A stretch of DNA of 64,000 bases from NCBI GenBank assembly GCA_035540715.1, contig DATLGA010000041.1:1-64000 (forward strand), read 5' to 3'. The translations under genes were made by a program, and so were the position numbers. This DNA comes from JACDBZ01 sp035540715 (GTDB taxonomy: Bacteria > Chloroflexota > Limnocylindria > QHBO01). Positions 8,059 to 16,637 of this stretch are shown piece after piece (position 1 is the stretch's first letter; each line of letters begins with the position of its first letter). The notes beneath the pieces were generated by a model. That model searched no databases. It was not told the origin of the DNA and saw only the letters and a program-made list of their open reading frames with translations.

Positions 8059-8087
8059 TTGACACGACGCCGGGTGGCTGCGACGAT
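8059..8087 (+). promoter_or_regulatory. Promoter of the ileS T-box leader
   Basis: A consensus TTGACA (8059-8064) begins right after the stop of the preceding gene. A GACGAT -10 (8082-8087) follows at 17 nt spacing. The predicted start near 8094 gives a leader of about 335 nt, typical of a T-box. Confidence 0.7.
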
Positions 8088-8093
8088 CGGCGA

Positions 8094-8407
8094 CCAATCG
8101 AAGAGCGGCGATGACGGAGACACGACGGCCGTCGCGCCGGGTCACAGCGAGCCTGGATCGGTGCAAGCAGGCGACCCCGGTGGCGGCACGTCATCCCTCC
8201 CGAGCTGGAGGCGCCAAGCGACCTGCATGGCCGTGGGTAACGCCTCCCGGGAAGGCCACCCGATAGCAGCGGCGGCACCATCGGTCCGGTCACGGGCCCG
8301 TGGGAGTGAAGTGGATCGGTCGCGCCGCAGGCGCGCGTCGGTCAAGCGCGGGTGGTACCGCGGGAGTTCATCCCGTCCCGGAGTTCCGGGACGGGATCGT
8401 TGTTTTC
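8094..8407 (+). promoter_or_regulatory. T-box leader (tRNA-Ile sensing) of ileS
   Basis: This stretch has no gene; it holds a T-box riboswitch. The T-box sequence GGGTGGTACCGCGGGA is at 8350-8365. Upstream, GGGTC(ACAGCGA)GCCTG pairs with CAGGC/GACCC around the loop GATCGGTGCAAG, matching the distal stem I with its AG bulge and terminal loop. An ATC triplet at 8193-8195 on the 3' side of stem I is the likely Ile specifier, though it could also pair with GAT at 8110-8112, so the exact specifier is uncertain. Uncharged tRNA-Ile would bind the antiterminator and prevent the terminator at 8370-8406. In this high-GC genome control is transcriptional, because a U-tract terminator is present. Confidence 0.9.
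8370..8406 (+). terminator. Regulated intrinsic terminator of the T-box
   Basis: A perfect 13-bp stem (ATCCCGTCCCGGA at 8370-8382 with its complement at 8385-8397) is followed by CGTTGTTTTC. It overlaps the sequence that would form the antiterminator with the T-box motif. Confidence 0.9.
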
Positions 8408-8430
8408 GAGAGCAGGAGCGCAGACGAGAG

Positions 8431-11400
8431 TTGTTCAAGCCGGTATCGAGCAAGCTGGACATGCCCGCGCTCGAGCGCGAGGTGATCGAGCGCTGGCGCG
8501 CGCGCGACACGATGTCGCGCTACCTGTCGCGCAACGACGGCGCCACCGAGAAGTACAGCTTCATCGACGGGCCGATCACGGCGAACAACCCGATGGGCGT
8601 CCACCATGCGTGGGGACGAACCTACAAGGACCTCTACCAGCGCTACCACACGATGCTCGGCGAGCGGCAGCGTTACCAGAACGGCTTCGACTGCCAGGGC
8701 CTGTGGATCGAGGTCAACGTCGAGCGCGAGCTCGGGTTCAACAACAAGCGCCAGATCGAGGAGTTCGGCATCGACCGCTTCGTCGAGCTGTGCAAGGCGC
8801 GCGTGGATAAGTACGCCGGCATCCAGACCGAGCAGTCGAAGCGGCTCGGCTACTGGATGGACTGGGACCACTCGTACTACACGAACTCCGACGAGAACAA
8901 CTACACGATCTGGGCGTTCCTGGCCGAATGCCAGCGGCGCGGCCTGCTCTACAAGGGCCACGACGTGATGCCCTGGTGCACGCGATGCGGCACCGGCATC
9001 AGCAACATGGAGGCGGCCGAGGGCTACGCCGAGGCGAAGCACCTGTCGGTCACGGTGCGGCTGCCGATCACGACCGCGGGTCACGAGGACGAGGACCTGC
9101 TGGTCTGGACGACGACGCCGTGGACGCTGTCGAGCAACGTGGCCGCGGCGGTTCACCCCGGGCTGACGTATCAGCTCGTCGAGGGCCGTGACGGCCGGCG
9201 CTGGTGGGTCTCGGCGGGCTCGAGGGTCCGGGCCGCGGGAGACGCGACGGTCCTCGACGAGGTGGCCGGCGCGGAGCTGGTCGGGCTCGAGTATCGCGGC
9301 CCGTTCGACGACCTGCCGATCGCCGAGGGAGTGACGCACGTCGTCATCCCTTGGGACGAGGTCTCCGATGCGGAAGGGACCGGCGTGGTTCACATCGCTC
9401 CCGGCTGCGGCCAGGAGGACTTCGCGCTCGCCAAGGCCCACGACCTGCCGGTGCTCGACCCGATCGACGAGTTCGGGGTCTTCGGCGCTGGGTACGGCTG
9501 GCAGACCGGCCGCTACGCCGGTGCCACCGAGGATCCGTCGCAGGATCTCGCGCGCGACATCGTGGCCGACCTCGACCGCAAGGGCATCCTCGTCGGCAAG
9601 GAGTCGTACGCGCACTCCTACCCGCATTGCTGGCGGTGCGGCACGCAGCTCATCTTCCGCCTCGTCGACGAGTGGTTCATCGCCATGGATCCGCTGCGCG
9701 AGCCGATCAGCGAGGCGACGCGGAGCGCGCGGTGGCTGCCGGAGGGCATCGGGCTCATGGAGCGCGAGCTCGATTGGCTCCGCAACATGGGCGATTGGAT
9801 GATCAGCAAGAAGCGCTACTACGGGCTCGCGCTGCCCATCTGGGAATGCGTCGAGTGCGACGGCTGGGAGGTGATCGGCTCGAAGGACGAGCTGCGCGAC
9901 CGCGCGGTGGCCGGCTGGGACGAGTTCGACGGCCACTCGCCGCACCGCCCATGGGTCGACGCGGTCGAGATCGAGTGCCGCGCCTGCGGCGGACGCGCGC
10001 GGCGGACCCGGGACGTCGGCAATCCGTGGCTCGACGCGGGGATCGTCGGGCTGTCCACGCTGAAGTGGAACACGGACCGCGACTACTGGCGCGAGTGGTA
10101 TCCGGCGGACTGGATCAGCGAGTCGTTCCCGGGCCAGTTTCGAAACTGGTTCTACGCGCTGCTGACCGAGTCGACGGTCATGACGGGCACGGCGCCGATG
10201 CGAACGCTGTTCGGCTACGCCACGCTCCTCGACGAGCACGGGGAGGAGATGCACAAGAGCAAGGGCAATTCGATCCCGTTCGACGAGGCCGCGGAGCGCA
10301 TCGGCGCCGACGTCATGCGCTGGATGTACGCCGCGGCGAACCCGGCGGTGAACCTTCGGTTCGGCTACGGCCCCGGCCACGAGGTCGTGCGACGCTTCTT
10401 CCTGCCGCTCTGGAACACGTACGGGTTCTTCGTCACGTACGCGCGCCTCGACGGCTGGACGCCGGACAGGACCGATGGCGCCGAGGGCGCCCGCACCCTG
10501 CTCGACCGATGGATCCTGTCACGCCTGGGCGCGCTCGTCGCCGAGTCGCGCGCGTCGCTCGACGAGTACGACGCGATGCGAGCCACGCGCGCGATCGAGA
10601 CCTTCGTCGACGACCTGTCGAACTGGTACGTGCGCCGCAACCGTCGGCGCTTCTGGAAGGGCGAGCTCGACGCCGACAAGCGGGCCGCGCATGCGACGCT
10701 CCACGAGGTCCTCACCACCCTGTCACGGCTGCTGGCACCGATCGTCCCGCACCTCGCCGATGCCCTGTGGGAGAACCTCGTCGTCTCCGTCGACGCCGAG
10801 GCGCCCGACAGCGTGCACCTCGTCGACTTCCCGGAGCCGGTGGCCGGCCGCAGGGACGAGGCGATCGAGACGGCAGTCGAGCTGGCGCGCCGGACGGTGG
10901 CCCTCGGCCGTGCCGCCCGCGCCGCCTCGGGGCTGCGCACGCGGCAGCCGCTGCGCGCGGCCCGTGTCAAGCTGCCCGGCGCCGCGCGCGGGGCGCTGAG
11001 CCCCGATCCGGCCGTGGCCGAGGAGCTCACCACGCAGATCACCGATGAGCTGAACGTCCACGCTCTCGAGCTGATCGGCGACGAGGCGGACATGGTCGAG
11101 CGCAGCCTCTACCCGCTGCTGCCGGTCATCGGGCCGCGCCATGGCAGAGCCGTGGGGGCGGTGATGGCCGGCGCTCGTGGCGGCGACTGGACGCTCAACG
11201 ACGACGGCACCGCCACGGTCGGCGGCGTCACCCTCCAGCCGGACGAGTTCGAGCTGACGGCCCGCGCCCGGCCCGGCCACGAGGTGGCCGAGGACGGCGA
11301 CCTCCTCGTCGCGCTCGACACGGCCCTCGACGACCGGCTGGCTGCGGAGGGCCTGGCTCGTGAGGTGGCGCACCGGCTGCAGGCCATGAGAAAGGCCGCC

Positions 11401-11610
11401 GGCTACGAGATCAGCGACCGGGTCCGGGTCGCGGTCGCGGGGCCGCGAGCCGCGATCGACCACCTCGTCGCGCACCGGGACTGGCTGGCCGACGAGCTGC
11501 TGGCCACGAGCCTGGAGCTCGATGCAGCGGCCGAACTGGCCGAGGCCGACGCGCACGAGACGCTCGACACCGACTCGGGACCGCTGCGGCTCGCCATCGC
11601 GCGCGCCTGA
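8431..11610 (+). CDS. ileS: Isoleucyl-tRNA synthetase
   Basis: The 1059-aa class I synthetase charges tRNA-Ile. The HIGH-equivalent is GVHHAWGR (His58-His59) within PITANNPMG, and the KMSKS-equivalent is HKSKGN (Lys609). The editing domain carries WTTTPWTLSSN; zinc-type Cys pairs occur at CTRCG, CWRCG and CVEC/CRACG. The C-terminal region has the anticodon-binding helices (LSNWYVRRNRRRFW). The NNPMG/VHH version of the HIGH region marks the long, divergent IleS type rather than the E. coli type. TTG 8431 is chosen because it gives the expected N-terminus (FKPVSSKLDMPALE) and AGGAG lies 12 nt upstream; ATG 8461 is the alternative. Controlled by the T-box. Confidence 0.95.
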   Translation: MFKPVSSKLDMPALEREVIERWRARDTMSRYLSRNDGATEKYSFIDGPITANNPMGVHHAWGRTYKDLYQRYHTMLGERQRYQNGFDCQGLWIEVNVERELGFNNKRQIEEFGIDRFVELCKARVDKYAGIQTEQSKRLGYWMDWDHSYYTNSDENNYTIWAFLAECQRRGLLYKGHDVMPWCTRCGTGISNMEAAEGYAEAKHLSVTVRLPITTAGHEDEDLLVWTTTPWTLSSNVAAAVHPGLTYQLVEGRDGRRWWVSAGSRVRAAGDATVLDEVAGAELVGLEYRGPFDDLPIAEGVTHVVIPWDEVSDAEGTGVVHIAPGCGQEDFALAKAHDLPVLDPIDEFGVFGAGYGWQTGRYAGATEDPSQDLARDIVADLDRKGILVGKESYAHSYPHCWRCGTQLIFRLVDEWFIAMDPLREPISEATRSARWLPEGIGLMERELDWLRNMGDWMISKKRYYGLALPIWECVECDGWEVIGSKDELRDRAVAGWDEFDGHSPHRPWVDAVEIECRACGGRARRTRDVGNPWLDAGIVGLSTLKWNTDRDYWREWYPADWISESFPGQFRNWFYALLTESTVMTGTAPMRTLFGYATLLDEHGEEMHKSKGNSIPFDEAAERIGADVMRWMYAAANPAVNLRFGYGPGHEVVRRFFLPLWNTYGFFVTYARLDGWTPDRTDGAEGARTLLDRWILSRLGALVAESRASLDEYDAMRATRAIETFVDDLSNWYVRRNRRRFWKGELDADKRAAHATLHEVLTTLSRLLAPIVPHLADALWENLVVSVDAEAPDSVHLVDFPEPVAGRRDEAIETAVELARRTVALGRAARAASGLRTRQPLRAARVKLPGAARGALSPDPAVAEELTTQITDELNVHALELIGDEADMVERSLYPLLPVIGPRHGRAVGAVMAGARGGDWTLNDDGTATVGGVTLQPDEFELTARARPGHEVAEDGDLLVALDTALDDRLAAEGLAREVAHRLQAMRKAAGYEISDRVRVAVAGPRAAIDHLVAHRDWLADELLATSLELDAAAELAEADAHETLDTDSGPLRLAIARA

Positions 11611-11626
11611 CCCGGGGCCGGTCGGC

Positions 11627-11632
11627 TAGAGT
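11627..11632 (+). promoter_or_regulatory. -10-like box for leaderless lspA
   Basis: TAGAGT ends exactly 6 nt before the GTG start of lspA, with no Shine-Dalgarno sequence between. This spacing places the transcription start at or next to the initiation codon. Confidence 0.45.
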
Positions 11633-11638
11633 GGCGAG

Positions 11639-12154
11639 GTGGAGGCCAGCACCGAACACGCGCCGTGGCGGCGGCCCGCGCTCGTCCTGGCGGGCACGGC
11701 GGCGCTGCTCTACGCCGCGGACCAGGTGACGAAGGCGCTCGTCGTTGCGAACGTCGAGTACGGTGCCCGCTACGATGTGATCGGCGACGTCGTGCAGCTC
11801 TGGCACGTGCGCAACACCGGTGCCGCATTCAGCATCCTGCCCGGGTACACCTGGCTCTTCGTACCGATCACGTTCGTGGCTCTCGGCATGGTGGCCTATT
11901 TCTTTCGAGCATTCCGTGATCGCGGCCTGGGCATCCACGTCGTGCTCGGGATGATCCTGGCTGGGACCCTCGGCAACCTGACCGATCGGCTGCGCTGGGG
12001 CTACGTCGTCGACTTCATCAGCGTCGGCGTCGGTGACCTGCGCTGGCCGACGTTCAACGTCGCGGACCCGTCGGTGGTCATCGGGATCGGCCTGCTCGTG
12101 GTCTACCTGACCTTCGTGGACGGGCGACGCCCGGCGGCCGAGCCGACCGGGTGA
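11639..12154 (+). CDS. lspA: Lipoprotein signal peptidase II
   Basis: LspA cleaves the signal peptide of prolipoproteins in the cytoplasmic membrane. The 171-aa protein has four hydrophobic helices and the two catalytic Asp regions, LGNLTDRLRWGYVVDFI and FNVADPSVVIG. NTGAAFSI is the other conserved block. No ribosome site precedes the GTG; the -10-like box 6 nt upstream suggests a leaderless transcript. One probable substrate is the lipoprotein encoded at 20859-22520. The stop overlaps the next start (GTGA). Confidence 0.95.
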   Translation: MEASTEHAPWRRPALVLAGTAALLYAADQVTKALVVANVEYGARYDVIGDVVQLWHVRNTGAAFSILPGYTWLFVPITFVALGMVAYFFRAFRDRGLGIHVVLGMILAGTLGNLTDRLRWGYVVDFISVGVGDLRWPTFNVADPSVVIGIGLLVVYLTFVDGRRPAAEPTG

Positions 12155-13122
12155 GCTCGGTGGCGGATCGAACCGTCGAGGGAACCGCGACGGCGGGGAG
12201 GGTCGACATCGCCGTCGCCGCCGTGGCCGAGATCAGCCGGGCACACGCCCAGCGGCTCATCGGCGACGGGCGGGCGCTCGTGGACGGGGCTCGGCGTCGG
12301 GCCAGCGACCGGCTCGTCGGAGGCGAGCGCATTCGGGTGGAGCTGACGGCGCCGCCCGACGAGACGCTGACCGCCGAGTCCATCCCGCTGCGCGTCGCGT
12401 ACGAGGATGCGTCGATGCTGATCGTCGACAAGCCCGCGGGCCTCGTCGTGCATCCATCGGCCGGGCATGGCGGCGGCACGCTCGTGAACGCCCTGCTCGG
12501 CAGGGCGCAGGAGCGCGGCGAGCCGCTCGGATCGATCGCCGGCGTCGGCCGGCCGGGCATCGTGCATCGGCTGGACAAGGACACGAGCGGTCTGATCGTG
12601 GTGGCCAAGACCGATGCCGCCCAGGCGAGCCTGATGCGGCAGTTCGGTGAGCGATCGGTCGAGAAGGAGTACCTGGCGCTCGTCCGGGGAGAGCCACCGG
12701 CGAGCCGCGGCCGGATCGAGGCGCCGGTCGGCCGCGACCCTCGCGACCGTCAGCGCATGGCCGTGGTCGCCGGTGGGCGCCCGTCGATCACCGAGTACGA
12801 GGAGCTCGGCAGCGGCGGTGGCTACAGCCTCCTGGCCGTTCGTCCACTCACCGGTCGAACACACCAGATCCGTGCGCATCTCGCATACCTCGGCCTGCCG
12901 ATCGCCGGAGATGTGCGCTACGGCGGGGGAGAGGGCCCGGGAGGGCTTCGGCGTCAGTTCCTCCATGCCGCGCGCCTGCGGCTTCGGCGTTCGGGAGACG
13001 GTCGGACCCTGCGCGCCTGGAGCGAGCTGCCCGGCGACCTGGCGGCGTGCCTCGAGGCGTCGACCGTCTCCGTGCCGGCCGAGCGTCTGCCGGCCGGGGT
13101 CGGCTCGGAGGTGGAGGAATGA
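12151..13122 (+). CDS. rluD: RluD-family 23S rRNA pseudouridine synthase
   Basis: The 323-aa protein has an N-terminal S4 RNA-binding domain (ISRAHAQRLIGDGRALV) and a catalytic domain with the RluA-family motif HRLDKDTSGLIV, whose Asp is the nucleophile. It ends with GRTHQIRAHLAYLGLPI. It isomerises uridines in RNA; the RluD target (helix 69 of 23S rRNA) is assumed from family and the common lspA-rluD pairing. RluA or RluC specificity cannot be excluded. GTG start overlaps lspA. Confidence 0.9.
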   Translation: MSSVADRTVEGTATAGRVDIAVAAVAEISRAHAQRLIGDGRALVDGARRRASDRLVGGERIRVELTAPPDETLTAESIPLRVAYEDASMLIVDKPAGLVVHPSAGHGGGTLVNALLGRAQERGEPLGSIAGVGRPGIVHRLDKDTSGLIVVAKTDAAQASLMRQFGERSVEKEYLALVRGEPPASRGRIEAPVGRDPRDRQRMAVVAGGRPSITEYEELGSGGGYSLLAVRPLTGRTHQIRAHLAYLGLPIAGDVRYGGGEGPGGLRRQFLHAARLRLRRSGDGRTLRAWSELPGDLAACLEASTVSVPAERLPAGVGSEVEE

Positions 13123-13742
13123 CGCTCGAGACGGACAAGCGCATGACCTTCCCGAACCCGATGCTCGTCGTCGTGTCGGGGCCCTCGGGGGTCGGGAAGA
13201 GCACCATCGTCGCCGAGATGGCGCGACGGCGGCCGCAGGTCGTCCCGATCGTGACGGCGACGACGCGACCACGCCGTCCGGACGAGATCGACGGGGTGCA
13301 TTACCACTTCCTGACCGCGGAGGCGTTCGAGGAGCTCATCGCTCGCGACGGCCTGCTCGAGCACGCGAACAACCACGGCTACTGGTACGGGACGCCGATC
13401 GACCAGGTTCGCGGAATCCTGGCCGCGGGCCGCGACGCGATCCTGACGATCAGCCCCGAGGGTGCGCGCAACGTTCGGCGCCAGGTGCCCGACGCGCTCC
13501 TCATCTTCGTCATGCCACCATCGATGGAGGACCTTGCCGAACGCCTGCTCGGCCGCGGTTCGGAGACGATGGCGAGCCTCGAGCGACGCCGTCGGGACGC
13601 CGAGCGCTGGATCGCCGAGTCCGACGACTACGACCACGTCGTGGTGAACGAGACCGGCCATCCGGAGCAGGCGGCCGAGCGGATCTGGGACATCATCCAG
13701 GCAGAGGCTCGTCGGGACCCGCCGCGCCGCCCGCGCGTCTGA
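13119..13742 (+). CDS. gmk: Guanylate kinase
   Basis: Gmk phosphorylates GMP to GDP. The 207-aa product has the P-loop VSGPSGVGKSTI, the GMP-binding segment TATTRPRRPDEIDGVHYHF and GYWYGTP. ATG 13119 is chosen because GGAGG lies directly upstream and it makes the ATGA overlap with rluD; an upstream in-frame ATG would extend 24 residues into rluD. It adds a short N-terminal segment (TLETDKRMTFPNP) to the usual start. Confidence 0.95.
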   Translation: MTLETDKRMTFPNPMLVVVSGPSGVGKSTIVAEMARRRPQVVPIVTATTRPRRPDEIDGVHYHFLTAEAFEELIARDGLLEHANNHGYWYGTPIDQVRGILAAGRDAILTISPEGARNVRRQVPDALLIFVMPPSMEDLAERLLGRGSETMASLERRRRDAERWIAESDDYDHVVVNETGHPEQAAERIWDIIQAEARRDPPRRPRV

Positions 13743-13755
13743 CGGGCTCCCGGCC

Positions 13756-16110
13756 ATGACGACGGAGTCCGGCGTGGTGCGCGTCGCCGTCGAGGCGCTC
13801 GCGGATCGGCCCGAGCGGACCTTCAGCTACGCCTGGCCGGCGGCGTTCGGCGATCCGGCGCCGGGCTCGCTGGTGATGGTGCCGTACGGGCGGCGCACGG
13901 CGCTCGGATATCTGCTCCCGGGCACCGACGAGGTGGTCGACGGCCTCAGGCCCGTCGAGGCCGTCGTGTCGGCCCCGATGCTCACCGCGGACCTGCTGAC
14001 CCTTGCCGAGGAGATTGCCGCGTACTACCGGGCGCCCATCGGCGCGACGCTGGCCGCCATGCTCCCGCCCGGCCTGGAGTCTCGGCTCGTGCGCCGATGG
14101 ATCGTCGAGGATCTGGCCGCGCTGCCGGAGGGTCTGCGCAGCGCCGTCGGCCCGGACCGCGCCATCGCCGATGCCGCCCTGCTCCGCCATGCGCCCCGGC
14201 GCGGACGTGAGGCGTGGGTCGAGCGGCTGCGCCGGAGCGGTGCGATCCGCGCCGATTGGATCCTGCGGCCCCCCGAGGTCGCCGAGCGGCGCGTGCGAGT
14301 CCTGCGCCCGGTCCCGGGCTCCGCGGAGCCGCCGCGGCGAGCACCGGTGCAGCGGGCGTTGCTGGAGGCGCTCGGCGACGAGGAACGGACGCTCGCCGAG
14401 TTGGCGGACGCGCTCGGCGTGGCCCCGAATTCGCTCCTCCAGCCGGCGCGCCGGCTGGAGGCGCTGGGGCGGGCGGCGCTCGCCTGGCGCGTCGTGGGGC
14501 GCGATCCGCTCGCGCACCGCCCGAACGCGCCGGACCTGCGGCACGCTCTCGCCGCGGAGCAGCGACAGGCAGTCGAGACCATCGAGCGCCTCGGCCCCGG
14601 CGCAGAGCTGTTGCTCGAGGGTGTGGCGGCCTCCGGCAAGACGGACGTCTACCTCGCCGTGCTCCAGGCGACTCTCGCGGCGGGACGCGGAGCCATCCTG
14701 CTGGTCCCCGAGGTCAGCCTCGTGCCGCAGCTGGCCGACCGGGTCCGCGGGATCGTCGGCGATCGGCTGGCCGTGCTCCACTCCGGGCTCTCGGCGGGGG
14801 AGCGCCACGACGAGTGGTGGCGCATTCTGCGAGGCGACGCGAGCGTCGTGGTGGGGACGCGCACCGCCGCGTTCGCACCGCTGCCGGACGTCGGTCTCCT
14901 GGTCGTCGACGAGGAGCATGACGGTGGATACAAGTCGGATCGCACGCCGCGGTACGACGCCCGATGGGTCGCGCGCCGGCGCGCGACGCATACGGGCGCC
15001 CGCGTCGTTCTCGGGAGCGCGACGCCGGACCTCGTGACCCTCGCACGCGTGCGGGGTGGCCACAGCGAGCGGGCGCGGCTCGTGGAGCGCCGCGTCGGCG
15101 GCGTGCCCGAGATCGAGCTTGTCGACCTGCGGGCGGAGCTGACGGCCGGCAACCGCTCGATCTTCTCGACCGCCTTGACCGATGCGCTCGCCAACCTGCG
15201 ACGTGGCGCGGAGCAGGCGGTGCTCCTCATCAACCGGCGCGGCGCCGCGACGTTCGTCCTGTGCCGCGACTGCGGCGAGAGCCTTCGCTGTCCCGATTGC
15301 GAGCTGTCGTTCGTCTACCACCTCGACTCCGGAGCGTTGCGGTGCCACCACTGCGGCCGCTCGGCGACGGCGCCCGACCGCTGCCCGGCATGCTCGAGCC
15401 CGCGGATCCGGTACTTCGGCGCCGGCACGCAGCGGGTCGAGGCGGAGCTCCGCGGGCGCTTTCCCGGCCTGCGGGTCGCGCGCCTCGACTCGGACGCCCT
15501 CGCCCAGCGCCGCGGCTTCGAAGCCGTGTACGACGACTTCCGCGAGGGGCGCGTGGACGTCCTGGTCGGCACCCAGCTCGCGGCCAAGGGGCTCGATCTG
15601 CCGTCCGTGACGCTCGCCGCGGTGATCGCCGCCGACGTGACCTTGAACCTCCCGGACTACCGAGCCGCCGAGCGGACCTTCCAGCTCCTGGCGCAGGTGG
15701 CGGGCCGGGCAGGCCGCGGCGAGCGGCCGGGACGCGTGATCATCCAGAGCTACGCGCCCGGCCACTACGCGCTCCGAGCGGCCGCCACGCTCGACGTGGA
15801 CGGCTTCGCCGACGAGGAGCTCCTTCGCCGCCGTCTGCTCGGGTATCCGCCCTTCAGCGTGCTCGCTCGTCTCCTCGTCGCCGACGCCGATCGGGCCCGG
15901 GCCGAGGAGCGCGGCCGGCAGGCCGCGGCAGCGATCACGCTCGAGGGCATCGACGTGCTCGGCCCGCTGCCGTCCTATGTGGCTCGCCGGGCCGGCCGCT
16001 ATCGGTTCCAGGTCGTGGTGCGTGCGCCGGATGCCGATGCCCGCGCCCTCGCCCTCGAGCGAGTCCCCGCCGGCGTGGCGATCGACGTCGATCCGGAGTC
16101 GCTGCTCTGA
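13756..16110 (+). CDS. priA: Primosomal replication protein N' (PriA helicase)
   Basis: PriA restarts stalled replication forks. The 784-aa product has the N-terminal 3'-end-binding domain (SYAWPAAFGDPAPGSLVMVPYG), a winged-helix region, a helicase core with Walker A GVAASGKTDVYL, the DEEH box LLVVDEEHDGGYKSD, and the eight-Cys zinc module (CRDCGESLRCPDCE ... CHHCGR ... CPACSS). Helicase motif VAGRAGRG is intact. The Walker A has AASGKT where TGSGKT is usual; the Lys and Thr that bind ATP are kept. The stop TGA shares a base with an ATG at 16110. Confidence 0.94.
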   Translation: MTTESGVVRVAVEALADRPERTFSYAWPAAFGDPAPGSLVMVPYGRRTALGYLLPGTDEVVDGLRPVEAVVSAPMLTADLLTLAEEIAAYYRAPIGATLAAMLPPGLESRLVRRWIVEDLAALPEGLRSAVGPDRAIADAALLRHAPRRGREAWVERLRRSGAIRADWILRPPEVAERRVRVLRPVPGSAEPPRRAPVQRALLEALGDEERTLAELADALGVAPNSLLQPARRLEALGRAALAWRVVGRDPLAHRPNAPDLRHALAAEQRQAVETIERLGPGAELLLEGVAASGKTDVYLAVLQATLAAGRGAILLVPEVSLVPQLADRVRGIVGDRLAVLHSGLSAGERHDEWWRILRGDASVVVGTRTAAFAPLPDVGLLVVDEEHDGGYKSDRTPRYDARWVARRRATHTGARVVLGSATPDLVTLARVRGGHSERARLVERRVGGVPEIELVDLRAELTAGNRSIFSTALTDALANLRRGAEQAVLLINRRGAATFVLCRDCGESLRCPDCELSFVYHLDSGALRCHHCGRSATAPDRCPACSSPRIRYFGAGTQRVEAELRGRFPGLRVARLDSDALAQRRGFEAVYDDFREGRVDVLVGTQLAAKGLDLPSVTLAAVIAADVTLNLPDYRAAERTFQLLAQVAGRAGRGERPGRVIIQSYAPGHYALRAAATLDVDGFADEELLRRRLLGYPPFSVLARLLVADADRARAEERGRQAAAAITLEGIDVLGPLPSYVARRAGRYRFQVVVRAPDADARALALERVPAGVAIDVDPESLL

Positions 16111-16130
16111 TGGCTACAATGCTCGACGCC

Positions 16131-16637
16131 ATGGCGATTCGACCCATCCTCACCGCGGAGGCTCCGATCCTGCGCGAGCGCACGAAGCGCGTCTCCAGCT
16201 TCGACACGAGCCTCCATCGGCTGCTCGACGACATGCTCGAGACGATGCGCGACGCGCCCGGCGTGGGCCTCGCCGCGAACCAGGTGGGCGTGCCGCTGCA
16301 GGTCGCGATCATCGAGGTGGACGAACGAATCACCGAGCTCGTGAACCCCGAGATCGTCAAGTCCTCGGGGGAGCAGCTCGACTGGGAGGGCTGCCTGTCG
16401 ATCCCGGGCTACGTCGCCGAGACGGGTCGCGCCCTGAAGGTCACCGTGAAGGCGCGCGACCGTCACGGCAAGGAGTTCCGCGTCCGCGGCGAGGAGCTCT
16501 TCGCCCGCGCGCTCCAGCACGAGATCGACCACCTGAACGGGACGCTGTACATCGACCACCTCGAGTCGATCGAGGAGCTGGTCCGCATTCGCGAGGGCGC
16601 CGACGAGGCGGCTGAAGAGACGGCTGCCGGCATCTAG
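16131..16637 (+). CDS. def: Peptide deformylase
   Basis: Def removes the formyl group from nascent proteins. All three metal-site motifs are present: GVGLAANQVG, EGCLSIPG and QHEIDHLNG. ATG 16131 gives a typical 168-aa protein beginning MAIRPILTAEAPILRERT. ATG 16110 (TGATG overlap with priA) would add seven residues and is a real alternative. A TACAAT hexamer at 16115-16120 suggests an extra promoter inside the junction. Paired with fmt, its functional partner. Confidence 0.95.
   Translation: MAIRPILTAEAPILRERTKRVSSFDTSLHRLLDDMLETMRDAPGVGLAANQVGVPLQVAIIEVDERITELVNPEIVKSSGEQLDWEGCLSIPGYVAETGRALKVTVKARDRHGKEFRVRGEELFARALQHEIDHLNGTLYIDHLESIEELVRIREGADEAAEETAAGI

Noticed and set aside
8059..8430. 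ileS starting at the first base of the long frame near 8059
   Set aside because: That region is the promoter and T-box leader; the protein family start matches TTG 8431.
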